From positions 1-9,355 of the forward strand of contig CBDUPF010000155.1 of the NCBI GenBank assembly GCA_965369035.1: a stretch of 9,355 nucleotides of DNA. The letters run 5' to 3'. This document shows, piece by piece, positions 1 to 6,236 of this stretch; the first letter of the stretch is position 1, and each line of letters starts with the position of its first letter. Origin of the DNA: Aliishimia sp965369035. GTDB taxonomy: Bacteria > Pseudomonadota > Alphaproteobacteria > Rhodobacterales > Rhodobacteraceae. The notes beneath the pieces were generated by a model, which saw nothing but the letters and a program-made list of their open reading frames with translations, did no database searches and was not told where the DNA came from. A program made the translations under genes and the position numbers.

Positions 1-477
1 TCCGGCACGCAGCGCCTCGCCCAGCACCGCGCGGTGGATCGTGCCGTGGCCGACGAAGGCCAGCACGTTGACGCCCAGGTCGACGCTGTCCAGCGCGTCG
101 AGATATTCGCCGAAGCTGTGCCAATGCGGATGGTCGGCCTTGTCGGTGTACCACGGCGACACCGCGGGGATCGCGGCATGATCGCAAACGGGCGCGCAGG
201 AGATACCGCATTGCCCGATCACTTCGGTGGTGACGCCCTGATGCACCTGGCTTTCGGCGCGGCCGTCCGCAAGCAGCGTGAAATCGGAATGCGTGTGCAT
301 GTCGACAAATCCGGGCGAGACGATGAGGCCCGTGGCGTCGATCACATCCGCCCCGCGTTCGGCGTCGATGTCGCCGATTGCGGCGATACGGCCGTCCTGC
401 ACCGCGACATCGCCCGCAAAGCGCGCGGCCCCCGTGCCGTCGATGATGTCGCCGCCCTTGAGGATGAAATCGAACAT
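1..477 (-). CDS. N-acyl-D-amino-acid deacylase / D-aminoacylase-like amidohydrolase, N-terminal part (cut by window edge)
   Basis: The first 159 residues of an amidohydrolase-superfamily enzyme are visible; the rest lies beyond base 1. The start is MFDFILKGGDIIDGTG, the usual opening beta-strand of D-aminoacylases and related imidases. The metal motif HTH is at residues 61-63 (VSPGFVDMHTHSDF). GQCGIS at 88-93 carries Cys90, which matches the metal-ligand cysteine of D-aminoacylases, and VGHGTIH at 142-148 is another family signature. Family members are metal-dependent cytoplasmic enzymes that hydrolyse N-acyl-D-amino acids to a carboxylate and a free D-amino acid; some relatives act on other cyclic or acyl amides. 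The ATG is preceded by AGGGAG with a good spacing, and only 12 bases separate it from the dctM stop, so it is almost certainly the last visible gene of the TRAP operon. The family call is firm; the exact substrate is not. Confidence 0.88.
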   Translation of the reverse strand, partial: MFDFILKGGDIIDGTGAARFAGDVAVQDGRIAAIGDIDAERGADVIDATGLIVSPGFVDMHTHSDFTLLADGRAESQVHQGVTTEVIGQCGISCAPVCDHAAIPAVSPWYTDKADHPHWHSFGEYLDALDSVDLGVNVLAFVGHGTIHRAVLGEALRAG

Positions 478-489
478 GCTTTCAGCTCC

Positions 490-1779
490 CTATTTGGTCG
501 GCCCGTAGAGCCAGTCCGGCAGAAACAGCGTCAGGTCGGGGAAGAGGATCAGGATGATGAGCCCGATGATGTAGGCGAGGATGAAGGGCAGCACCGCCAC
601 GGAAATGCGTTCGATCGACACGCCGGTGATCCGCGCCGCAACTGTCAGGTTCGCGCCCAGCGGCGGGGTCAGGAAGCCGATCTCGCAGGTCACGACCGTG
701 AAGATGCCGAAGAGCACCGGGTCCACGCCCAGCGACATGGCGAGCGGCAGGAAGACGGAGGTGAAGAGGATCACCTGCGCGATGGACTCCATGAAGGTGC
801 CGATGAAGATGTAGAAGATCCCGATGAGGAACAGCACGAGGATCGCGTTGTCGGTGATCGCCGTGATCCCCTCCTGCACGGCTGTGGGCACGTCGTAGAA
901 GGCGGTGAGCTGCCCGAACGCGAGCGTCGGCGTCAGCAGGATAAGGATGCCGGTCAGCAGCGCAGTGAAGCGGAGGGAGTCGATGACCTTTTTCACTGTC
1001 AGTTCGCGGTAGACGAAAAGCCCGACGAAAAGCGCATAGAAGACGGCAACGCCCGCGGCTTCGGTCGGCGTGAAAATGCCGCCATAGATGCCGCCCAGGA
1101 TGATGATCGGCGCGCCGATGGCCCATTTGCCTTCCCACATCGCGCGCAGGAACGGGCCCCAGGTGAAGCGGTCGCCGTCCCCGCCATAACCGCGGCGGCG
1201 GGCGATGATGTAGGTGGTGGCCATCAGCAGAAGCGTGATGAGCAGACCCGGGATCAGGCCCGCGAGGAAGAGCCGCGGGATCGAGGTTTCCGACACCAGC
1301 CCGTAAATGATGAGCAGGTTCGAAGGCGGGATGAGGCTGCCCAGCGCGCCGGCGCTCGCCGTGATCGCGGCGGCGAAGGGCACGTCGTAGCCTTCGCGCT
1401 TCATGGCGGGCACGGTGACGGAGCCGATGGCGGCCGTCGTGGCCGGGCCGGACCCGGAAAGCGCGGCGAAGAGCATGCAGGCAAAGACCGTGACCAGCCC
1501 CATCGACCCGCGATAGGCGCCGACCAGCCGCGTGGCGATGCCGATCATGCGTTGCGCCATGCCGCCCACCTCCATCAGACGCCCGGCCAGCACGAAGAGC
1601 GGGATGGTCAGCAGCGGAAAGGGCGTGAGGCTGCCGTAGCCGGTCTGGGCGAGCAGCGTGTAGGGGATCTCGATGATGAAGAGCGCCAGCGCGGTGGTCA
1701 GTCCGACAGCCACGAACAGAGGCGTGCCGATGATCGTCAACATGACGAAGACGATCGCGAGGATCAGGAGCGGGCTCAA
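490..1779 (-). CDS. dctM: TRAP transporter large permease subunit, DctM family
   Basis: This is the large membrane subunit of a tripartite ATP-independent periplasmic transporter, which moves an organic acid across the inner membrane with a sodium or proton gradient. The 429-residue product is almost entirely hydrophobic, with about a dozen membrane segments, and has the usual family length. Signatures are ALSGSGPATTAAIGSV (about 106-121), GSLIPPSNLLIIYG (147-160), GGIFTPTEAAGVAV (233-246) and EIGFLTPPLGANL (366-378). The start chosen is TTG at 1779-1777. It is preceded by AGAAGGAG at correct spacing and overlaps the dctQ stop in a four-base TTGA, which implies translational coupling. The open frame extends further upstream to 1998, but that part is antisense-like shadow inside dctQ, poor in hydrophobic residues, and unlike the family. 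The deacylase gene follows after 12 bases. DctM is a generic family name here; the substrate need not be a dicarboxylate. Confidence 0.95.
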   Translation of the reverse strand: MSPLLILAIVFVMLTIIGTPLFVAVGLTTALALFIIEIPYTLLAQTGYGSLTPFPLLTIPLFVLAGRLMEVGGMAQRMIGIATRLVGAYRGSMGLVTVFACMLFAALSGSGPATTAAIGSVTVPAMKREGYDVPFAAAITASAGALGSLIPPSNLLIIYGLVSETSIPRLFLAGLIPGLLITLLLMATTYIIARRRGYGGDGDRFTWGPFLRAMWEGKWAIGAPIIILGGIYGGIFTPTEAAGVAVFYALFVGLFVYRELTVKKVIDSLRFTALLTGILILLTPTLAFGQLTAFYDVPTAVQEGITAITDNAILVLFLIGIFYIFIGTFMESIAQVILFTSVFLPLAMSLGVDPVLFGIFTVVTCEIGFLTPPLGANLTVAARITGVSIERISVAVLPFILAYIIGLIILILFPDLTLFLPDWLYGPTK

Positions 1780-2315
1780 ATCTGGTGCTCCTTCTCGTGG
1801 ACGGTATCTTCCCATTCCTCGTCGAGCATGCCGGGCAGCCCTTCGCCCCCTTCCCGCAACCAGCTGATGTAGAGCTGGATCAGGCGGAGCAGCATGAGTG
1901 CGTAGCCGATGAACAGGATGGTCTGCGGGTAAAAGAGATTGATGCCCAAGCTTGGGCTGATCGACGGGAATTTCCACGCGACTGCGAGGTAGTCCCACGA
2001 AACCTTCAGCATGAAGACGGAGAAGAAGGCCCAGGCGATGTCGGCTGCGAAGATCACGAACCTGCCGAACCTCTGCGGCAGCGCCTTGACACCCACCATT
2101 ATGCGGATGTGGAAGCGTTCACGCACGCAGAAGGCCGCGCCCATGTAGACCGCCCAGACCATGCTGATGGCGGCCACCTCCTCCGTCCATTGCAGCGCGG
2201 TGGAGAAGACGTAGCGGGAGACGACCTGCGCGAAGACGCAGCAGGCGATGACAACCAGGCAGCAACAGCAGATCAGCTCTTCGAAATGGCGTTCGAGCCA
2301 TTTGAGGATGGCCAT
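1776..2315 (-). CDS. dctQ: TRAP transporter small permease subunit, DctQ family
   Basis: This 179-residue protein is the small membrane subunit of the TRAP transporter, which joins DctM and is needed for transport. Four hydrophobic segments are visible, at about 13-30, 47-64, 84-107 and 128-148. The family pattern is clear: VVSRYVF at about 31-37, then WTEEVAAISMVWAVYMGAAFCVRERFHIRI. The C-terminal tail is acidic and soluble. The ATG is preceded by GGGAGAA. The stop overlaps the TTG start of dctM. Upstream, 70 bases separate it from dctP and contain a strong stem-loop. An oddity is the cysteine cluster in the first membrane segment: Cys16-19 in a row plus Cys25-26, six in eleven residues. Confidence 0.94.
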   Translation of the reverse strand: MAILKWLERHFEELICCCCLVVIACCVFAQVVSRYVFSTALQWTEEVAAISMVWAVYMGAAFCVRERFHIRIMVGVKALPQRFGRFVIFAADIAWAFFSVFMLKVSWDYLAVAWKFPSISPSLGINLFYPQTILFIGYALMLLRLIQLYISWLREGGEGLPGMLDEEWEDTVHEKEHQI

Positions 2316-2351
2316 GAGGGTTCTCCCTGGCTGGATCTCTGGATGGTGTGG

Positions 2352-2376
2352 CCGGGGACGCAGGATGCGCCCCCGG
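2352..2376 (-). promoter_or_regulatory. Stem-loop between dctP and dctQ
   Basis: In the transcript sense the arms are CCGGGGGCGCA and TGCGTCCCCGG around a three-base TCC loop, giving 11 pairs of which one is G-U. No run of T follows, so it is not a classical intrinsic terminator. Its place, ten bases after the dctP stop, fits a structure that protects the 3' end of dctP mRNA or lowers read-through, giving more binding protein than permease. The structure is seen directly; the role is inferred from the known need for excess binding protein in such transporters. Confidence 0.6.
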
Positions 2377-2385
2377 TGTGCGGAA

Positions 2386-3384
2386 TCACTCGGCGGCGGC
2401 CTGGATCTGCTTGACGAGGTCGACGAACTCGGCTCCGCGCTGCTCGGCGAAGTCCTGCTGCACCTTCTTCGCGGCCTCGATGAACTGGGTCTTGTCGGGA
2501 CGGGTCATTTGCATGCCACCTTCCTCCACCAGCCATTTGCGGGTTTCCTCGGTCTCGTTCTCGAACTGCCGGCTGAGCTCCGCCCCGGCATAGTCCGCGG
2601 CCTCCTGCACCCAGGCGCGCTGCTCGTCATTGAGCCGCTTCATGAACGCGTCGGCGGCGAAGAGCGGCGCGAAGGCCACGAAATGTTCGAGGATCACGAG
2701 GTGCGGCTCGAACTCGTAGAATTTCATGTCCTTGATGAAGGATGTGCCATTGTCGCCGCCATCCACCGTGCCGGTCTGCAGCGCGGTGGGGGTTTCCGAC
2801 CAGGCGAGCGGCACGGGTTCGGCGCCGAATGCCTCGAAGGTCGCCAGCATCACCTCGTTCTTGGGAACCCGGATCTTCAGCCCTTCCATGTCGGCCATCG
2901 TGTTGACCGCCCGTTTGGAGTTGTAGAAGTCGCGGTAGACGGCCGGACCGAAGGCCAGCAGGTGCACGCTTGTCTCCGCCTGCAGCTTTTCCTTCATCAA
3001 ATCTCCCACCGGACCGTCCACGACCTTCGCCAGGTGCTCGCGGTTCTGGAAGATGTAGGGCAGAACCGTGACATCCATCAGCGGCCAGTGCGGGGAGACG
3101 TTGTTGGCGGTGATGAAGAACCCGTCAACCGTGCCCAGTTGCATCGCCTTGAAGGCTTCGTCCTCGCTGGAAATCTGGTTGCAGCAGCGCAGCTTGACCT
3201 CGATATCCCCGCCCGAGATCTCCTCGACCTTGTCCTTGAAAAGCACGGCGAAGCGGCCATAGATCGACGCCTCCGGCGCGCCGAACCCGAGGTTCATCGT
3301 GACATCCTGCGCCATTGCCGGCAGCGCCAGCGCGGACGCCAGGACCGCTGTCGCGCCGAGTTTCACTATCTTGTGCATGAACAT
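2386..3384 (-). CDS. dctP: TRAP transporter substrate-binding protein, DctP family
   Basis: This periplasmic solute receptor captures the substrate and hands it to DctQM. The product is 332 residues, normal for the family. It opens with a Sec signal peptide (basic MHKIVKL, hydrophobic core, cleavage after ALPAMA at about residue 25). GLKIRVP at 168-174 holds Arg172, which matches the arginine that binds the substrate carboxylate in DctP proteins. ALQTGTVDGGDNG (201-213) is the second family signature. The first ATG (3384) is preferred because AGGGAG lies seven bases before it; a second ATG at 3378 is six bases further in. The frame is open to 3486, but that extension would place 34 charged residues before the signal peptide. 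Adjacent Cys67 and Cys68 (KLRCCNQ) in the mature protein are unusual. The substrate is an organic acid by family, otherwise unknown. Confidence 0.95.
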   Translation of the reverse strand: MFMHKIVKLGATAVLASALALPAMAQDVTMNLGFGAPEASIYGRFAVLFKDKVEEISGGDIEVKLRCCNQISSEDEAFKAMQLGTVDGFFITANNVSPHWPLMDVTVLPYIFQNREHLAKVVDGPVGDLMKEKLQAETSVHLLAFGPAVYRDFYNSKRAVNTMADMEGLKIRVPKNEVMLATFEAFGAEPVPLAWSETPTALQTGTVDGGDNGTSFIKDMKFYEFEPHLVILEHFVAFAPLFAADAFMKRLNDEQRAWVQEAADYAGAELSRQFENETEETRKWLVEEGGMQMTRPDKTQFIEAAKKVQQDFAEQRGAEFVDLVKQIQAAAE

Positions 3385-3491
3385 GAAGTTTCTCCCTGTT
3401 TTCCTGATGCGCGGGGATCGGCGTTTTCCGTCCGGCCCTGGTATGGAATCGACCGGCACCTGCCGCGCGCATGTGTTTCGTACCAATCGCA

Positions 3492-3505
3492 GAGCTTTTC
3501 AGCTC
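3492..3505 (-). repeat. Short hairpin in the dctP leader
   Basis: In the transcript sense GAGCT and AGCTC enclose a GAAA tetraloop, a stable loop type. The stem is only five pairs and there is no T-run after it, so it could be a leader structure or chance. Confidence 0.3.
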
Positions 3506-3544
3506 CCGGTATCTTCGGGCAGGCTAGGGACAAAAGTAAACTCA

Positions 3545-3560
3545 GAAAAACACGTTTTTC
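3545..3560. promoter_or_regulatory. AT-rich palindrome upstream of dctP, candidate operator
   Basis: GAAAAACACGTTTTTC reads as two seven-base arms (GAAAAAC / GTTTTTC) about a two-base centre. It lies 26 bases past the LysR stop and about 160 bases before the dctP start. The symmetric AT-rich arms in GC-rich DNA suggest a protein-binding site. It could also be part of the transcription end of the LysR gene, although a two-base loop is too tight for a normal terminator hairpin. Confidence 0.35.
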
Positions 3561-3586
3561 GGGCCTGAAAACCCTATCGAATACAA

Positions 3587-4513
3587 TTAATCGGCCGATA
3601 GCGTCAAATGCGCGAACCGTCCCTCGCGGGCCAGTGCCCGGCCGGTCGAACTCACGGCACGCACCATTGCGGATTGTTCGAGTTGCGCCGGGTACGCAGC
3701 GCCAAAGGTCGGCGAGTCGACCTCTCCCGCGAACGGTCTGGCGACACAGCCCGCCTTCCCGTCCCGGTCGGCGGGACCGCAGATATTGAGGATGGCGTAG
3801 CCGAAATGCGCCGCCACCAGCCCGCGCAGCACGGCGCCCGATTGCGTTCGGTGAACGACATTGGGGGTCAGGCCGCGGGCGGAGAATAGCCCGAGGAAGT
3901 AGTTCTTGGTGCCGGCGACATCCAGCAGGATCATCGGTTCGCCAGCCAGGTCCTCGAAGCTCACCGATGGCTGGTTGCAGAGCGGCCAGCTGTCCGGCAA
4001 CAGGGCCCAGGGGCGCGCGGCAAAGAGCGGGACAAAGCGGTGATCGAGATGAGTTTCCCGCCGGTAGGTCAGCGCCACGTCGACACGCCCGTCGCGCAAG
4101 GCCGTGTCGATGGTCTGCATGTCGCCTTCGCTGATATCGAGGCGGATTTCGGGGTACTTGTCCGAGATCCTTTTCAGCAGCGGCGGGAGGACATAGGGCG
4201 CCGTGGGTTCGTAGCAGGCAAGCCGAAGCGTGCCCTTCGGATCGCCGGTGATCGACATCAGGTCGGATTCGAAGACCCGCACCTGCTCGAGGAATTCCGC
4301 GACCCGGGCGCCGGTCTGCTCCCCGATCCGGGTCGCCACGATGCCCTTGGCCGGAATGCGCCGGAAAAGCTCCGCCCCCACGGTCTGTTCGATCTGGTCG
4401 ATGGCCGATGTGATCGAGGACTGCGATATGTTCATGTCCTCTGCCGCCCGCGCGATGGAGCCCGTTCGCAAGGCAGCGTCGAGATAGCGCAGCTGTTTCA
4501 AGGTGATATTCAT
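3587..4513 (-). CDS. LysR-type transcriptional regulator
   Basis: This 308-residue protein has the normal length and layout of a LysR regulator. A winged helix-turn-helix covers about residues 1-60 (LKQLRYLDAALRTGSIARAAEDMNISQ opens the domain; SSITSAIDQIEQTVGAELFRR follows in two short stretches with the recognition helix). A linker helix runs to about 88, and the effector-binding domain follows, starting near GTLRLACYEP and including PYVLPPLLKRI. Such proteins act as tetramers that bind DNA upstream of a divergent target and respond to a pathway metabolite. Here the divergent neighbour is the amidohydrolase at 4611 and the downstream co-directional neighbour is the TRAP operon, so both are likely targets. 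The ATG at 4513 is the natural start, since it opens directly with MNITLKQLRYL, as is usual in the family. The effector is unknown. Confidence 0.95.
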   Translation of the reverse strand: MNITLKQLRYLDAALRTGSIARAAEDMNISQSSITSAIDQIEQTVGAELFRRIPAKGIVATRIGEQTGARVAEFLEQVRVFESDLMSITGDPKGTLRLACYEPTAPYVLPPLLKRISDKYPEIRLDISEGDMQTIDTALRDGRVDVALTYRRETHLDHRFVPLFAARPWALLPDSWPLCNQPSVSFEDLAGEPMILLDVAGTKNYFLGLFSARGLTPNVVHRTQSGAVLRGLVAAHFGYAILNICGPADRDGKAGCVARPFAGEVDSPTFGAAYPAQLEQSAMVRAVSSTGRALAREGRFAHLTLSAD

Positions 4514-4610
4514 CGCTTACCACTTTCGATGCAGTTATGGGGCTCGGTAAATACATTTTTGCACAGAACGGCCCGCATGTAATCTGTCCCGAACCATTGG
4601 AGGCCGAAAC
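4514..4610. promoter_or_regulatory. Divergent regulatory region between the LysR gene and the amidohydrolase gene
   Basis: These 97 bases must hold the start signals for both divergent genes, the usual place for LysR-protein binding. Two spaced inverted repeats can be seen: TTACC (4517-4521) with GGTAA (4546-4550), and TACAT (4552-4556) with ATGTA (4577-4581). Both have short arms and long spacers, so they are only candidates. A possible weak plus-strand promoter is TTGCAC (4559-4564) with TAATCT (4580-4585), but the 15-base spacing is short. The ribosome binding site TTGGAGG sits seven bases before the ATG at 4611. Confidence 0.5.
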
Positions 4611-6236
4611 ATGTCCGAGATCACCCTCTTCCGCGCCCGCAAGATCGTCACCATGGACCCAAACCGGGCGGAGGCGACGCATGTCGCGGTGCGGGACGGG
4701 CGTATCCTGGCCGTCGGCGGGCCGGATTGCGCCGACCCCTGGGGCGACGCGCAGGTGGATGAGCGGCTGGCGGACGGTGTGCTGCTGCCGGGGTTCGTCG
4801 AGGGGCACGCCCATCTCGCCGCGGGCGGGATCTGGGACTACACCTATGTCGGGTTTCACGACCGCGACGATCCGCAGGGTCGCGCCTGGCCGGGGACAAC
4901 GACGCTCGACGAGGTGATCGTGCGGCTGCAATCGGTGGAGCGGGAGATGGCCCAAGGGGCGCCGCTGATCGCCTGGGGGTTCGACCCGATCTTCCTGCCG
5001 TCCGACCGGCTGAGACGCCGGCATCTCGACCGGATCAGCACGACGCGGCCGGTGGCGGTGCTGTTTTCCAACTTCCACCTGATGTGCGTCAATTCCGCCG
5101 CGCTGGAACTGGTCGGATATGACCGCGACACAACCGCGGACGGCGTGGTGAAGGATGGCGATGGCGCGCCGACCGGCGAGTTGCAGGAAATGGCCGCGAT
5201 GTTTCCGGTCATGCGGCGGCTGGGCTTCGACTTCCGCGACATCGGCCAGCGGGAAAGCGCGATCCGTGCCTACGGCGAGGTGGCTCGGCGGGCGGGTGTG
5301 ACCACGGTCACGGACCTCTTCTCTGCGATGCAGGCAGAGGATCTCGACACGATGCTGCGCGTCACTTCCGAACCGGACTACCCCGTCCGTCTGGTGCCCG
5401 CGCTGGGAGCGACCGGCGCACCGGCCGAGGTCGCGACACACCTGCGGGCGATGCGCGCGCAGTCGACCGACAAGCTGCGCTTCGGCCCGGTGAAGCTGAT
5501 GACGGACGGGTCGATCCAGGGCTGGACCGCGCGGGTCAAATGGCCCGGCTATGTCGGCGGGCAGCCCAACGGGATCTGGAACATGGCCCCCGACGAGATC
5601 CGCAACGTCTGCGACGTCATGCAGCGCGAGCGGATCCAGATGCATATCCACGTGAACGGCGACGAGGCGGCGGAGGTGGCCATCGACGCGATCGAGGCCG
5701 CCATGGCCAGGCACGGATGGCGCGGGCACCGGCACGTTCTGCAGCACGGGCAGATGATGACCGACGACCAGTTCCGGCGCTGCGCGGAGTTGGGGATCGC
5801 GGTCAATCTCTTCTCCAACCACCTGTGGTATTTCGGCGATCAGCACGTGGCGCTGACCATCGGCCCCGACCGGGCACAACGGATGAACGGGGCCCGTTCC
5901 GCGCTCGATGCGGGGCTCTGCCTCGCGATCCATTCCGACGCGCCGGTAACGCCGATGGGCCCGCTTTTCACCGCCTGGTGCGCCGTGAACCGCCGCACGA
6001 TGTCGGGCGAAGTCCTGGGCGAGGCGCAGCGGATCGGCGTGGACGAGGCGCTGCGGCTGATCACGCTGGGTGCGGCGGAGACGCTGAAGCTCGACGGGGA
6101 GATCGGGTCGATCCGATGCGGCAAGCGCGCAGATTTCGTGCTTCTGTCCGACGACCCGCTCGAGGTTGATCCCATCGCGTTGAAGGACATCGCCATCAGG
6201 GCCACCGTGCTGGGCGGTGTCGTGCACACCACATGA
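4611..6236 (+). CDS. YtcJ-type amidohydrolase (Amidohydro_3 family)
   Basis: This is a 541-residue, presumably cytoplasmic hydrolase with the TIM-barrel amidohydrolase fold, split in the usual way by an N-terminal beta-sandwich strand (ITLFRARKIVTMDP). It would hydrolyse an amide, N-acyl, N-formyl or related bond with bound metal. Candidate metal-site residues are His66 and His68 (GHAHL), Lys295 (KLMTDGS, a likely carboxylated lysine), His345/His347 (MHIHVNGDEAA), His379 (LQHGQ) and Asp443 (HSDAPV). NHLWYFGDQH at 403-412 marks a known subgroup of the family. There is no signal peptide. The ATG is set by TTGGAGG seven bases upstream. The stop overlaps the next gene in ATGA, so the two are translationally coupled. 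It is divergent from the LysR gene and so probably its target. The substrate cannot be told from the sequence; the neighbouring TRAP system and deacylase-like gene hint at an N-acyl or amide compound. Confidence 0.92.
   Translation: MSEITLFRARKIVTMDPNRAEATHVAVRDGRILAVGGPDCADPWGDAQVDERLADGVLLPGFVEGHAHLAAGGIWDYTYVGFHDRDDPQGRAWPGTTTLDEVIVRLQSVEREMAQGAPLIAWGFDPIFLPSDRLRRRHLDRISTTRPVAVLFSNFHLMCVNSAALELVGYDRDTTADGVVKDGDGAPTGELQEMAAMFPVMRRLGFDFRDIGQRESAIRAYGEVARRAGVTTVTDLFSAMQAEDLDTMLRVTSEPDYPVRLVPALGATGAPAEVATHLRAMRAQSTDKLRFGPVKLMTDGSIQGWTARVKWPGYVGGQPNGIWNMAPDEIRNVCDVMQRERIQMHIHVNGDEAAEVAIDAIEAAMARHGWRGHRHVLQHGQMMTDDQFRRCAELGIAVNLFSNHLWYFGDQHVALTIGPDRAQRMNGARSALDAGLCLAIHSDAPVTPMGPLFTAWCAVNRRTMSGEVLGEAQRIGVDEALRLITLGAAETLKLDGEIGSIRCGKRADFVLLSDDPLEVDPIALKDIAIRATVLGGVVHTT

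Larger units (their letters stand above)
3385..3586 (-). promoter_or_regulatory. Leader and probable promoter region of the dctPQM operon
   Basis: This 202-base gap between the LysR gene stop and dctP is the only sizeable non-coding DNA before the TRAP operon, so the dctP promoter and operator most likely lie here. It includes an AT-richer patch at about 3530-3590 that stands out from the GC-rich surroundings. I see no convincing -35/-10 pair. Two inverted repeats in it are listed separately. No open frame within it looks coding. Confidence 0.45.

Noticed and set aside
34..1872. A 612-codon open frame on the plus strand opposite dctM and dctQ
   Set aside because: It is antisense to well-supported dctM, is extremely rich in Asp, Glu, Arg, Gln and His, as antisense GC-rich shadows are, and has no recognisable domain.
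2248..3789. A 513-codon plus-strand open frame opposite dctP
   Set aside because: It lies opposite a clear TRAP receptor gene and runs into the LysR gene; it has no domain or ribosome binding site worth noting.
3366..6227. A 953-codon open frame on the minus strand spanning the amidohydrolase, the divergent gap and the LysR gene
   Set aside because: It is antisense to the amidohydrolase, out of frame with the LysR gene and dctP, and crosses their control regions; its composition is shadow-like and no family is recognisable.
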